From: Pararhizobium sp. A13
Lineage (GTDB): Bacteria; Pseudomonadota; Alphaproteobacteria; Rhizobiales; Rhizobiaceae
DNA length: 64,000 bases
Assembly: GCF_040126305.1 (NCBI RefSeq)
Contig: NZ_CP149510.1
Coordinates: 2,429,001-2,493,000, forward strand
Reading direction: 5' to 3'
Shown here: positions 39,703 through 49,522 of the stretch, in pieces
Layout of the letters: every line of letters starts with the position of its first letter
Numbering within the stretch: the first letter of the stretch is position 1
Position numbers and translations under genes: made by a program
The notes under the pieces: generated by a model
Database searches by the model: none
What the model saw: the letters and a program-made list of their open reading frames with translations, nothing else
Told to the model about the DNA's origin: nothing

Positions 39703-40959
39703 ATGAGCACAACATTTCTGAAACTGCTTCGCCGGCTGGTTCAAAAAGGCAATCTGCGCATTGCCCTTTCGTCTGGAGAACAGGCCGTCCTTGGTGATGG
39801 CTCCGGTGAGCCTGTCGCGCTCCGGATGATCGATGAAGAGGCCGAAAAGGCGATCCTGCGCGATCCGGGCCTGAAATTCGGGGAGATGTATGTCGACGGG
39901 CGCGTCGTCATCGATGAGGGCAACATTTTCGATGTCATTTCGATGATGAAGGCCAATGGCCTCGAACGGGCAGCGACCGTCAGCAACACGGTCACCGCCC
40001 TTCTGCATGTCGCCGAACAGCAGGTCAAAAGCCGCCTGCCGGTCAATCGCAACAAGCACAATGTCGCCCATCACTACGATCTCGATGGCAAGCTGTTCGA
40101 TCTGTTTCTCGATCAGGACTGGCAATACTCCTGCGCCTATTTCGATCCGCCCGGCATCAGCCTCGATGAGGCGCAGACCGCGAAGAAGCGCCACATCGCG
40201 GCAAAACTGCTTCTGGAGCCCGGCCAAAGGGTGCTGGATGTGGGCTCCGGCTGGGGCGGCATGGCGATGTACCTTGCCGAATCGTCGGGCGTCGAAGTCA
40301 CTGGCATCACGCTCAGCGAAGAGCAATTGAAGGTTTCCCGCGGGCGAGCGGCAAAGCGCGGGCTCGCGGGCCGCGTCCGTTTCGAACTGCAGGACTATCG
40401 GACCATGGCGAACCAAAAGTTCGACCGCATCGTCTCCGTCGGCATGTTCGAGCATGTCGGCATGGCCAATTACGGCAATTTCTTCAGCAAGATGGCGGAC
40501 CTGCTTGCTCCGAAGGGGGTGATGCTGCTGCATTCGATCGGCCAGGCGGAAAAGCCCTGGGCGACCAATCCCTGGATCGAGAAATACATCTTTCCCGGCG
40601 GCTATATGCCGGCCCTGTCGGAAGTCTTGCCGGCGATCGAGAAGGCGCGGCTGATGATCAAGGATATCGAGATCCTGCCGATGCATTATGCCCACACGCT
40701 CCGGGCCTGGCGCGACCGCTTCACGGCGCGCAAGGAGGAGGCGATCCGGCTCTATGACGAGAGATTCTTCCGCATGTGGGAGTTCTATCTGGCAGCGTCC
40801 GAAACGGCCTTCATCTACGACAAGCTGCTGATCTTCCAGATCCAGCTTTCGCGCGAGCAGGATGCCGTGCCCTATACCCGCAGCTACATCGGCGAGCGCG
40901 AGGTGGCGTTGCGCGAATTCGAAAAGACGCGTCCGCCGCTGGAGCGGGTCGAGTTCTAA
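39703..40959 (+). CDS. cfa: Cyclopropane-fatty-acyl-phospholipid synthase
   Basis: This 418-residue methyltransferase adds a methylene group from SAM to unsaturated acyl chains in membrane lipids. The SAM site is VLDVGSGWGGMAMYLA, with ITLSEEQLKVSR following. EHVGMANYGNFF and the C-terminal RMWEFYLAASETAF are conserved in Cfa. The N-terminal ~100 residues are the lipid-binding part. Start ATG 39703 fits the family; an earlier codon would add 50 odd residues. Confidence 0.95.
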   Translation: MSTTFLKLLRRLVQKGNLRIALSSGEQAVLGDGSGEPVALRMIDEEAEKAILRDPGLKFGEMYVDGRVVIDEGNIFDVISMMKANGLERAATVSNTVTALLHVAEQQVKSRLPVNRNKHNVAHHYDLDGKLFDLFLDQDWQYSCAYFDPPGISLDEAQTAKKRHIAAKLLLEPGQRVLDVGSGWGGMAMYLAESSGVEVTGITLSEEQLKVSRGRAAKRGLAGRVRFELQDYRTMANQKFDRIVSVGMFEHVGMANYGNFFSKMADLLAPKGVMLLHSIGQAEKPWATNPWIEKYIFPGGYMPALSEVLPAIEKARLMIKDIEILPMHYAHTLRAWRDRFTARKEEAIRLYDERFFRMWEFYLAASETAFIYDKLLIFQIQLSREQDAVPYTRSYIGEREVALREFEKTRPPLERVEF

Positions 40960-41090
40960 GCTGACCTTGGTTGCAACGGAGGGCATTATCCTTCTGTGGA
41001 CGCTCATTAGCCGGTGGAGCGCCTTCACTTGGCCTTGATGGCATGTGCCTCTATGGTGTCTGCCACATCATCATCAAGACACGGAATGCC

Positions 41091-43412
41091 ATGCCCCTGC
41101 CTTCAAAGCCCATTGCCGTCCTCATCGCCCAGGAAATCAAGGCCACGCCTGCGCAGGTGATTGCAGCCATCGAGTTGCTCGACGAAGGCGCCACCGTTCC
41201 CTTCATCGCGCGTTATCGCAAGGAAGTGACCGGCGGTCTGGACGATACGCAGTTGCGCGATCTGGCCGAACGTCTCGTCTATCTGCGCGAACTGGAAGCC
41301 CGCCGGGTCTCGATCCTCGACTCGATCCGCAGTCAGGACAAGCTGACGGAGGAGCTGGAAGCCAAGATCGCCGCCGTCACGACGAAGGCGGAGCTGGAAG
41401 ACATCTATCTGCCCTACAAGCCGAAGCGGCGAACCAAGGCGGAAATCGCCCGCGAGCGCGGATTGGGGCCGCTGGCAGAAGCCATTCTTGCCGACCGCTC
41501 CGTCGCGCCGGCAGACCGCGCATCGGCCTTCATCACGGCGGAGGTGCTGGACGTCAAGACCGCGCTTGATGGCGCCCGCGACATCGTTGCCGAGGGGATC
41601 ACCGAAAATGCCGACCTGCTCGGGCGCCTGCGCGCCCATATGCGGCAGGTCGCGTTTCTGCGCGCCAAGGTGGTCGATGGCAGGCAGGAGGCTGGCGCCA
41701 AATTCTCCGACTATTTCGACCATTCCGAACGCTGGGCAACCGTCGCCGGCCACCGGGCACTTGCCATGTTGCGCGGCTGGAACGAGGAATTCCTCTCCGT
41801 CGATATCATCGTCGATCAGGACGAAACCGCGCCGGTCAAGCCAGTCGAGCGCACCATCGCCGCCGCCTACACCGTCGGCGGCACGTTGCCGGGCGACAAG
41901 TGGCTGATGGAGGTGATCGGCTGGACCTGGCGCGTCAAGCTGTCGATGTCGCTGTCGCTCGATCTGATGCGCGAAATGCGTGAACGGGCGGAAGAGGAGG
42001 CGATCCATGTCTTCGCGCGCAATCTGAAGGACCTGCTTCTTGCCGCTCCCGCCGGCTCACGCGCGACGATGGGCCTCGACCCGGGCATCCGCACCGGCGT
42101 CAAGGTCGCGGTCGTCGATGGCACGGGCAAGCTGCTCGAGACGACGACGGTCTATCCGTTTCCACCGAAGAACGACATTCGCGGCACCCAGGCCGAACTT
42201 GCAAGCCTCGTGCGCAAACATAAGATTGAACTGATCGCCATCGGCAACGGCACGGGCAGCCGCGAGACGGAACGTCTCGTCGCCGACATGCTGGGCCAAC
42301 TGCCGGCGGGACCGAAGCCCACCAAGGTCATCGTCTCGGAAGCCGGCGCTTCGGTCTATTCCGCCTCGCAGGCCGCGGCGGATGAATTCCCCGGCCTCGA
42401 CGTATCCCTGCGCGGTGCCGTCTCGATTGCCCGCCGCCTGCAGGATCCGCTAGCCGAACTGGTGAAGATCGAGCCGAAATCGATCGGCGTCGGCCAATAC
42501 CAGCACGATGTCGACCAGGGTCGTCTCAACCGCTCGCTCGATGCCGTCGTCGAAGACGCCGTGAACGCCGTCGGCGTTGATCTCAACACGGCGTCGGCGC
42601 CGCTGCTTGCCCGCGTCTCCGGTCTCGGCAAATCGTCCGCCGAGGCGATCGTCACCCATCGCGACGCGACCGGGCCCTTCGAAAGCCGCAAGGAATTGAT
42701 GAAAGTGCCGCGGCTTGGCGCCCGCACCTTTGAGCAATGCGCCGGCTTCCTGCGGATCCCGAACGGCAAGGAGCCGCTCGATGCATCCTCCGTGCATCCG
42801 GAAGCCTATGGCGTGGCGAAAAAGATCGTTGCAGCCTGTGGCCGCGATGTCCGGGCGATCATGGGGGACAGCGCCATCCTGAAGGGTCTCGATCCGCGCA
42901 CTTTTGTCGATGAGCGCTTCGGCCTGCCGACGGTCAAGGACATTCTCGCAGAACTCGAAAAGCCCGGCCGCGACCCGCGCCCGAGCTTCAAGACCGCCAC
43001 CTTCGCCGACGGTGTCGACGACATCAAGGACCTGAAACCCGGCATGCTGCTCGAGGGCACCGTCACCAATGTCGCGGCCTTCGGCGCCTTCGTCGATATC
43101 GGCGTCCACCAGGACGGGCTCGTGCACGTCTCCCAGCTCGCTGATCGCTTCGTCAAGGATCCGCACGAGGTGGTGAAGGCCGGGGATATCGTTCAGGTAC
43201 GCGTCACCGAGGTCGATGTCCCCCGCAAGCGCATCGGGCTTACCATGCGCAGGGACGGTGCCGCCGAGTCAGGCGCACGCGAGGCGAGGGGCGACGCAAA
43301 GTCAGCCCAGCAGAGCCGCCAGAATCAGGCCCGTGCTCCGCAACCGAAACCGCAAGCCCCGTCGCAGGGCGCTTTCGGGGCTGCGCTGGCGGAGGCCATG
43401 AAACGGAAGTAG
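41091..43412 (+). CDS. tex: Tex-family S1 RNA-binding protein
   Basis: This 773-residue protein has the Tex layout. It has an N-terminal helical region starting with [17 protein letters not shown], a YqgF-like RNase H fold ([21 protein letters not shown]), helix-hairpin-helix motifs ([19 protein letters not shown]) and a C-terminal S1 domain ([36 protein letters not shown]). Tex affects transcription and RNA metabolism; its biochemical role is not fully clear. Start ATG 41091 fits the family. The C-terminal ~50 residues are low-complexity. Confidence 0.95.
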   Translation: MPLPSKPIAVLIAQEIKATPAQVIAAIELLDEGATVPFIARYRKEVTGGLDDTQLRDLAERLVYLRELEARRVSILDSIRSQDKLTEELEAKIAAVTTKAELEDIYLPYKPKRRTKAEIARERGLGPLAEAILADRSVAPADRASAFITAEVLDVKTALDGARDIVAEGITENADLLGRLRAHMRQVAFLRAKVVDGRQEAGAKFSDYFDHSERWATVAGHRALAMLRGWNEEFLSVDIIVDQDETAPVKPVERTIAAAYTVGGTLPGDKWLMEVIGWTWRVKLSMSLSLDLMREMRERAEEEAIHVFARNLKDLLLAAPAGSRATMGLDPGIRTGVKVAVVDGTGKLLETTTVYPFPPKNDIRGTQAELASLVRKHKIELIAIGNGTGSRETERLVADMLGQLPAGPKPTKVIVSEAGASVYSASQAAADEFPGLDVSLRGAVSIARRLQDPLAELVKIEPKSIGVGQYQHDVDQGRLNRSLDAVVEDAVNAVGVDLNTASAPLLARVSGLGKSSAEAIVTHRDATGPFESRKELMKVPRLGARTFEQCAGFLRIPNGKEPLDASSVHPEAYGVAKKIVAACGRDVRAIMGDSAILKGLDPRTFVDERFGLPTVKDILAELEKPGRDPRPSFKTATFADGVDDIKDLKPGMLLEGTVTNVAAFGAFVDIGVHQDGLVHVSQLADRFVKDPHEVVKAGDIVQVRVTEVDVPRKRIGLTMRRDGAAESGAREARGDAKSAQQSRQNQARAPQPKPQAPSQGAFGAALAEAMKRK

Positions 43413-43467
43413 AGGATTAGCCGCCGCAGCTCGGTTGCTGTCTGTGGGGCAGCAACCGAGCTGCGCT

Positions 43468-44012
43468 TTATCGTGCCTGCACGAGCGATAGCGTGACGCC
43501 ATCCGGCGGAACGAGGCCGCGCCAGCTTATCCGCATCGCTTCCACCTTTGTGCCGAAAGCCGGGGAATGCCAGCCGCCTTCACCAATGTCGCCACCCGCC
43601 TTGATGGTGATGTCCCCCGGCGCCTTGAAGGACAGGGTCGCAATCGTTTCCCGGTCGCGCGAAATCAGGGACGGTGCCGTCCTTCATCTGCGCGTGCCAT
43701 TCGGGCGCGAGCTGGAGGACGATCTCCGCCTCCAGGCCTACAGTGCCGGTCAGCTTGTCGCGGATCGCGAAGCCCTCCGGCGTCGAAGACAGCGTGCGGC
43801 GATGCTCGGCACCAAACCGCTTCCGATAACCGTCGTGGCTCGCAACGACGGACCAGTTTTCTCCGCCGGTCGCGGTTTCCAATGTGGTGACCGCCTTGTG
43901 CGACCAGTTGAAGGAGCCTGACATCGTGCTCTGGTCGGCGCCGCCGATGTTGAGCGTATTGTGGGCACGGGTACCACGGAACCAGTCCCGCCAGTTGCCG
44001 CCGGTGGAAAGA
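43468..44012 (-). pseudogene. Heparinase II/III family gene, C-terminal remnant with frameshift
   Basis: Read on the minus strand from about 44012, the peptide GGNWRDWFRGTRAHNTLNIG continues through SHKAVTTLETATGGENWSVV and HDGYRKRFGAEHRRTL to WHAQMKDGT. That matches the C-terminal beta-sheet domain of heparinase II/III lyases. Near 43665 the frame shifts by one base, after which it continues with SRDRETIATLSFKAPGD to WRGLVPPDGVTLSLVQAR and a TAA at 43468. The N-terminal two thirds of the family are missing. So the gene is truncated and broken; the product is not functional. Confidence 0.8.
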
Positions 44013-44494
44013 TGTCCTTCGCAGGACGATGGATGGGGTGAGTTCGCGTGGTTGTCTGGTGCGGTCGCTCATCGCGATCAGGTCGCCGATCAGATTGTTC
44101 CGCCCCATTCTTCCGGTCCCATAATGGGCGGGCCAAACAGGCCGAGCCCGGAGAGAAGCGCGATACTGCGAAGACATCAATCACCAGAGGTACCGATAGT
44201 CAGAAGGTGCTTGACCTCACCACGCCGAATAGAGAAGACAACTATTGCGCCATGCACGGGGCTAAAATTGTCTCGGCAAACCAGGTCACAGACCGACCTC
44301 AGCAAATATTTCGGTATTCACGCTTCCAAATGCAAATGCGGTCGCGATTCTTCCCCGATGCGATAGTACAGGAATGAGAGCATAACGTGGCGCGTTTGCC
44401 ACGATGTGGGTCAACTGCCGCGGTGCAGACATCGAGATCGGCCACACCGGCCTCGGCCGTTGTCTTCATCGGTCGCCAAAGGTAAAACTGAGCC
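44013..44494. other. Intergenic with no recognised gene, before recO
   Basis: These 482 bases may hold further decayed heparinase sequence, but no coding similarity was seen. Confidence 0.55.
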
Positions 44495-45241
44495 ATGCAG
44501 TGGAGTGATCAGGCCATTATCATCGGCGTCAAGCGGCATGGCGAAACCTCCGTCATTGCCGAGGTTATGACGCGGGCGCACGGGCGTCATCTCGGCCTTG
44601 TCCGCTCCGGCCGCTCGCGGACGATGCAGCCGGTGCTACAGCCTGGAAACGAGGTCGAGGTTACCTGGCGCGCGCGGCTGGATGAGCATCTCGGCGAATT
44701 CCGCGTCGAGCCGGTGCAACTGCGTGCGGCACGGCTGATGGAGGCGGCGACATCGGTCTACGGCGTCCAGGCCATGGGTGCGCTTCTACGGCTGCTGCCG
44801 GAGCGTGATCCGCATCCGCATCTCTATGAGGCTCTCGACGTCATTCTCGAAAATCTTCACGACCCGCGCGACGCCGGCGAATTGTTCGTGCGCTTCGAGA
44901 TCGCCGTCCTCAACGATCTCGGCTTCGGGCTCGATCTGGCCGAATGTGCTGCAACCGGTACGCGCTCCGATCTGGTCTATGTCTCGCCGAAATCCGGCCG
45001 CGCCGTCAGCCGCGAGGCGGGCGCGCCCTATGCCGACAAGATGCTGGTGCTGCCTGCCTTTCTTGTCGCGGGTGGCGCCGCCGACTACGACAGCCTGCTG
45101 GCGGCCTTCCGCATGACGGCCTTTTTCCTTCATCGCCATGTCTATGAACCGCGTGGCATTGCCCTCTCGACGGCGCGCGACGGCTTCGTTCAGGCCGCCT
45201 TGAAGGCGCTGAAGCCGCAAGATGCAGTTTCACACCCATAA
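44495..45241 (+). CDS. recO: DNA repair protein RecO
   Basis: This 248-residue protein loads RecA with RecF and RecR in gap repair. The N-terminal OB-fold ([27 protein letters not shown], then [22 protein letters not shown]) and the helical C-terminal half ([11 protein letters not shown], then [16 protein letters not shown]) fit alphaproteobacterial RecO. A zinc-finger region is partial, with one Cys (AECAATG). Length is normal. It overlaps no neighbour; the next gene starts 13 bases later. Confidence 0.94.
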   Translation: MQWSDQAIIIGVKRHGETSVIAEVMTRAHGRHLGLVRSGRSRTMQPVLQPGNEVEVTWRARLDEHLGEFRVEPVQLRAARLMEAATSVYGVQAMGALLRLLPERDPHPHLYEALDVILENLHDPRDAGELFVRFEIAVLNDLGFGLDLAECAATGTRSDLVYVSPKSGRAVSREAGAPYADKMLVLPAFLVAGGAADYDSLLAAFRMTAFFLHRHVYEPRGIALSTARDGFVQAALKALKPQDAVSHP

Positions 45242-45254
45242 GGATCCCGGAAAA

Positions 45255-45764
45255 ATGTCCGTTGAACTCTACCCCGGAATGACCGTCTCCGGTATCGGCA
45301 CCGTGCCGCTGGATGCTGTCGCGCGCGATGGTGGGCTGAAGGCGATGCTGGACCTCCTGGCCGGCGTCCATCCTGCGCCGCCGATGGCCGCGACGCTGAA
45401 ATTCGGCCTGAGCGAGGTGGAGGAGGGCAGGGTGAGTTTTCGGGGGCTGCCATCCGCCGAGCATTTGAACCCGCTCGGCACGGTGCATGGCGGCTGGGCG
45501 GCAACGATCATGGACTCGGCCCTCGGCTGTGCTGTCATGACGACGCTGAAGCCGGGCGAGGCTTATACGACCGTCGAGTTCAAGATCAATCTAGTCCGCC
45601 CGCTGCTGCCCGGCATGGGCGAGGTCTTCTGCGAAGGCAGGATCGTCCACCGCGGCCGCACATTGGCGACCTCGGAGGCTTGGCTGAAGGACGGGAACGG
45701 CAAGCTGCTGGCACATGGCACGGAAACCTGCGCCATCTTCCCGATCGAGAACCTGATGCGGTGA
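45255..45764 (+). CDS. PaaI-family hotdog-fold thioesterase
   Basis: This 169-residue hotdog-fold protein hydrolyses acyl-CoA thioesters of unknown identity. The signature is HLNPLGTVHGGWAATIMDSALGCAV, with the HGG and D residues expected for the active site, then TVEFKINLVRPLLPG. ATG 45255 lies 13 bases after the recO stop. The pair may be co-transcribed. Confidence 0.88.
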   Translation: MSVELYPGMTVSGIGTVPLDAVARDGGLKAMLDLLAGVHPAPPMAATLKFGLSEVEEGRVSFRGLPSAEHLNPLGTVHGGWAATIMDSALGCAVMTTLKPGEAYTTVEFKINLVRPLLPGMGEVFCEGRIVHRGRTLATSEAWLKDGNGKLLAHGTETCAIFPIENLMR

Positions 45765-45791
45765 CGTTTCCGTCACCGCCGGCTGGGCTCC

Positions 45792-46661
45792 TCACCCCTG
45801 GTCGAACAGCGTGAAGTCGATCTGGTCGAGCCGCTCCGGATCGGCGATCGCCTGCACTTCGGCGATCCTGCCGTCGCGGATCGAGAGGCGCAGGATGACG
45901 CGCAACTGCCCGCCGACCTCGACGATAAGCCCGAAGCCATCGTCGATAAAGGCCGGCCTTGCGCCAAGGGCGCGGCCCTTGAACGTATTGGCGACGGCCG
46001 CAGCACCTTGGATTTCCGCCTGCGATCCAAGCTTCACGGCCGCAACGTCGGCGCGGAACACGACATTCGGATCGAGGACCGCAAGCAACGCCTCGAAATC
46101 CCCGCCGCGCGACGCCGCCAGAAAGGCTTCGACGATCCTGCGCTGGTCACTGCGATCGGCATTGGCCGCTGTCCTTGCACCCTGAACACGGCGGCGGGCG
46201 CGGCTCGCCAGCTGTCGCGCGGCTTCCGGCGAACGATCGACGATAGGCGCGATCTCGTCGAAGGGCACGGCAAACATGTCGTGCAGCACGAAGGCTAGCC
46301 GTTCCGCCGGCGTCAGCGTCTCCAGGACGATGAGCAGCGCGGCGCCGACCGAATCGGCAAGCAGCGCTTCATGTTCGGCGTCGTCGGCCGATGTCAAAGG
46401 TTCCGGCACATGCGGCCCATAAGGTTCTTCACGGCGTGATTTGCGGGCGCGCAGCATGTCGAGGCAAATGCGCGCGACCACCGTCGTCAGCCAGCCGCTG
46501 AGATTGCCGATCTCCGACATTTCGGAGCGGCCAAGGCGTAGCCAGGCTTCCTGTACCGCGTCTTCCGCCTCGCTGCGCGACCCGAGCATGCGGTACGCTG
46601 CCGCCCTCAGCCGGCCGCGATCGGCCTCGAATTTTTCTGCCAGAAATTTTTTCTCGTCCAT
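45792..46661 (-). CDS. SigJ-type ECF sigma factor with SnoaL-like C-terminus
   Basis: This 289-residue sigma factor has region 2 (RGRLRAAAYRMLGSRSEAEDAVQEAWLR) and region 4 (LETLTPAERLAFVLHDMFAVPFDEIAPIVDRSPEAARQL). A C-terminal SnoaL-like domain (about residues 175-285, VEAFLAASRGGDFEALLAVLDP) is typical of the SigJ/ECF41 group. In this group the C-terminal extension replaces an anti-sigma factor. It is divergent from a carboxymuconolactone-decarboxylase-like gene, the usual target of these sigma factors. Confidence 0.93.
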   Translation of the reverse strand: MDEKKFLAEKFEADRGRLRAAAYRMLGSRSEAEDAVQEAWLRLGRSEMSEIGNLSGWLTTVVARICLDMLRARKSRREEPYGPHVPEPLTSADDAEHEALLADSVGAALLIVLETLTPAERLAFVLHDMFAVPFDEIAPIVDRSPEAARQLASRARRRVQGARTAANADRSDQRRIVEAFLAASRGGDFEALLAVLDPNVVFRADVAAVKLGSQAEIQGAAAVANTFKGRALGARPAFIDDGFGLIVEVGGQLRVILRLSIRDGRIAEVQAIADPERLDQIDFTLFDQG

Positions 46662-46808
46662 CCGTCACATTCCTCCACTTCGCTTCGTCATGCCTTTGAC
46701 GAACGAGAACCGGGCGATGTGACAGACAATCGTCCCGGAAACGGCAGCGTCAAGATCAACCGTCCGGATACCGATATCCGGACGAACCACAGAGTGAGGA
46801 GATATCCC

Positions 46809-47267
46809 GTGCAGCCGAGAATGAACAACCCCGCCGTCATGATCCCGGAAGCCATGCAGGCCCTGAATTCACTGGCGAACGTCACGCGCAAGGGCGGCGT
46901 GCCCGCGCTCACCCTCGAACTGGTCAATCTGCGCGCCAGCCAGATCAACGGCTGCAGCGTCTGCGTCGACGCCCATCCGCGCGTGGCGAAGAAAGCGGGC
47001 GAGACCGATGAACGCCTCTTTGCGGTCGCCGCCTGGCGCGATACGCCATACTTCACCGATGCGGAACGGGCAGCCCTTGCGCTGACCGAAGCACTGACGC
47101 GCATCAGCGACCGCGCCGATCCGGTGCCGGACGACATCTGGAACGCGGCAGTCCGCCACTATGAGGAAACGGCGCTGGCCACCCTTGTTCTCGCCATCGC
47201 CAACATCAATGTCTGGAACAGGCTGAACGTCGCCACCAGGCAGGTCGCCGGCGTCTGGAAGCCCTGA
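46809..47267 (+). CDS. Carboxymuconolactone decarboxylase (AhpD-like) family protein
   Basis: This 152-residue helical protein has the AhpD-type motif SQINGCSVCVDAHPR, with the CxxC pair and the His of the active site. Members act as peroxidase helpers or decarboxylases. GTG 46809 with GAGGAG upstream is preferred to an earlier in-frame codon at 46719. It is divergent from the SigJ-type sigma factor and is probably its target. A bidirectional terminator follows. Confidence 0.9.
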   Translation: MQPRMNNPAVMIPEAMQALNSLANVTRKGGVPALTLELVNLRASQINGCSVCVDAHPRVAKKAGETDERLFAVAAWRDTPYFTDAERAALALTEALTRISDRADPVPDDIWNAAVRHYEETALATLVLAIANINVWNRLNVATRQVAGVWKP

Positions 47268-47285
47268 GGCAACTGCACAACACGA

Positions 47286-47313
47286 AAATGGCGCCGCGAG
47301 TGCAGCGCCATTT
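47286..47313. terminator. Bidirectional terminator between the CMD gene and phoX
   Basis: AAATGGCGC-cgcgagtgca-GCGCCATTT is a perfect 9-base stem with A- and T-rich flanks on both sides. It suits the convergent ends of the two genes. Confidence 0.8.
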
Positions 47314-47332
47314 CTCAATTCAGGGAAAGATT

Positions 47333-49336
47333 TCAGCCGATCTTGCCGCCACCCTGTTTGGTGATGGCAACCACGGCCGGGCGCACCGGCATGTCGTCCT
47401 TGAAGTCCGGCCAGCGCGTTGCCGGAGTTTCGAACGTGGCAAGCCCCGCATCGCCCGGATGCTGCACGGCGACGAAGAACGTGTCGGATGTCGGGTTGAA
47501 GCTCGGTCCGCACATTTCCGCACCGACCGGCACGCGGAAGAACAGCTTCGACGTGCCGCGGGCCTCCCCCTCGGTATCAACGGCCCAGATGCCGTCGGTA
47601 CGGCCGGTGTCCTTCTCGTTGTTGCCGTCGGTCGCGACCCAGAGGCGGCCGTCGGCATCGATGGCGCAGTTGTCCGGCATGCCGAACCAGCCATTCTTCG
47701 TTGTTGCCGTCGAGAAGGATGCGCCGACTTCGGCAACCGAAGGATCGCCACATTTCAGGAGAACGTCCCATTTCGACTTGGTCGAGGCAAAGTCGCCGTC
47801 GGTCTCGGTGATCTCGACGATGTGACCGAAGGCATTTTCGGCGCGCGGATTGGCGTTGTCGACCTGATCCGCTTTGCGCTTGGTGTTGTTGGTCAGCATC
47901 ACATAGACCTTGCCGGTCATCGCGTTCGGCTGGATGTCTTCGGGCCGGTCCATCTTGGTGGCGCCGAGAGCGTCGGAGGCAAGACGGGTGTTGATCAGAA
48001 CATCGGCCTGCGAGCCAAAACCGTTCGCCTCCGTCAGCGGACCTTCGCCATGGATCAGCGGCATCCACTCGATCGTGCCGTCGGCATCGAACTTCGCCAC
48101 ATAGAGCGTGCCCTCGTCGAGGATATCCATGTTGGCGGCGCGGTCGTTCGGGTTGAACGTGCCCTTGGTCACGAACTTGTAGACATAGTCGAAGCGCTCG
48201 TCGTCGCCGCAGTAGAACACGACGCGGCCATCCTTGTTGACGACCGATTCGGCGCCCTCGTGCTTGAAGCGGCCGAGCGCCGTGCGCTTTTTCGGTATCG
48301 AGGTCGGGTCCATGACATCGACTTCGACGATCCAGCCGAAGCGGTTGGCCTCTGCCGGTTCCTTGGAGACATCGAAGCGGTCGTAGAATTTCGACCATTC
48401 ATACGTGCCGCCCGGCGCGCCGAGCCGCTTCAGCTGCTTGAACTCCGGATGATCCTCGGCGATCTCACCACCGAAATAGCCGTTGAAGTTCTCCTCGGCC
48501 ATCACGTAGGTGCCCCAGGCGGTGACGCCGCCGGCACAGTTGTTGATGGTGCCGAAGACTTGCTTGCCGGTCGGATCGGATGGCGTCTTCACCCGCTCGT
48601 GGCCCGCGACGGGACCGGAAAGCTGCATCTCGGTCTTGACGGTGATGCGGCGATTGTATTTGCCGTCGAGCACCGGCTGCCATTTGCCGTCGACCTTGCG
48701 GATTTCGACGATCGTGCCGCCATGCGCGGCCATTTCGATATCGACGAGGTCCTTGGTGTATTCGCCGAGCTTGACCTTTTCCTCTTCCTTGCCGTCCTTC
48801 ATTTCCTTCACGACCGACGCGAACTTCGGAAACATGATCTCGGCATTGGTATATTCGTGATTGACGACGAGCAGGCCGTGATCCGGATTGCCGTCCAGCG
48901 GAATGAAGCCGACGTAATCGTTGTTGTAGCCGAACAGCTTTTCCTGCGCCGCAGCCGTCTGGTTCAGCGGGTCGAAGTCCGGGCTGTCGGCAAAAAGCTT
49001 GTCGCCCCAACGCAGAAGGATATCAGCGTCATAACCTTCGGCGACGTGATGGGTCTCGTCGACGCCGGCCTCGATCTCCGTGAAGTCGAAGCTGGAAAGG
49101 TTGCCATTGGCGCGCGCATCGTCCGCGGTCAGGATCGCAAGCGGGCTGACTGTGGTGGAGATGGCCGCGACCGCAAGCGAGCCGGCCATGAACGACCGGC
49201 GCGAAAAGCGATGATTGATGATATCGCCCATCGTCGGGTTGGTGGAACAGTTCTGGCCGATATCTTCGAGCGCTTCGCGCCGGTCGGTCAACGTCTCGAT
49301 TTCTGGGGCGGTTGTCGGGGCAGCAACGTGATCCAT
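47333..49336 (-). CDS. phoX: PhoX-family alkaline phosphatase, Tat-exported
   Basis: This 667-residue protein begins with a long leader containing RRSFMAGSLAVAAIS (R46-R47), a twin-arginine signal. The rest is the DUF839/PhoX fold: the GFIPLDGNPDHGLLVVNHEYTN block, the NNCAGGVTAWGTYVMAEENFNGY block and the VYVMLTNNTKR segment are PhoX hallmarks. PhoX is a periplasmic, calcium- and iron-dependent phosphatase that frees phosphate from organic esters. The leader is unusually long before the RR motif (about 45 residues). A Pho box lies upstream. Confidence 0.94.
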   Translation of the reverse strand: MDHVAAPTTAPEIETLTDRREALEDIGQNCSTNPTMGDIINHRFSRRSFMAGSLAVAAISTTVSPLAILTADDARANGNLSSFDFTEIEAGVDETHHVAEGYDADILLRWGDKLFADSPDFDPLNQTAAAQEKLFGYNNDYVGFIPLDGNPDHGLLVVNHEYTNAEIMFPKFASVVKEMKDGKEEEKVKLGEYTKDLVDIEMAAHGGTIVEIRKVDGKWQPVLDGKYNRRITVKTEMQLSGPVAGHERVKTPSDPTGKQVFGTINNCAGGVTAWGTYVMAEENFNGYFGGEIAEDHPEFKQLKRLGAPGGTYEWSKFYDRFDVSKEPAEANRFGWIVEVDVMDPTSIPKKRTALGRFKHEGAESVVNKDGRVVFYCGDDERFDYVYKFVTKGTFNPNDRAANMDILDEGTLYVAKFDADGTIEWMPLIHGEGPLTEANGFGSQADVLINTRLASDALGATKMDRPEDIQPNAMTGKVYVMLTNNTKRKADQVDNANPRAENAFGHIVEITETDGDFASTKSKWDVLLKCGDPSVAEVGASFSTATTKNGWFGMPDNCAIDADGRLWVATDGNNEKDTGRTDGIWAVDTEGEARGTSKLFFRVPVGAEMCGPSFNPTSDTFFVAVQHPGDAGLATFETPATRWPDFKDDMPVRPAVVAITKQGGGKIG

Positions 49337-49402
49337 GATTCACTCTCCTCTTTGTCCGGAACCTGCGCAAAGGCGCGTCGAAACATGCATAGCCACCGTA
49401 TA

Positions 49403-49420
49403 ATGACAGGTTCGCGACAA
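49403..49420 (-). promoter_or_regulatory. Pho box upstream of phoX
   Basis: On the minus strand TTGTCGC-GAAC-CTGTCAT matches the two-repeat Pho box (CTGTCAT-N4-CTGTCAT) with one perfect and one partial half. A TATGCA that fits a -10 element lies 11 bases downstream. PhoB activation under phosphate starvation is expected. Confidence 0.65.
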
Positions 49421-49522
49421 TCCGTTGAAGAGATTGCTGTCCTCAACCGTCTTCGATTTGGACTGCGAGCGAAAAGCTGTATGGTCGATGCTGTTGCGCC
49501 ACTACGGCCTTGAGGAGAAAAC

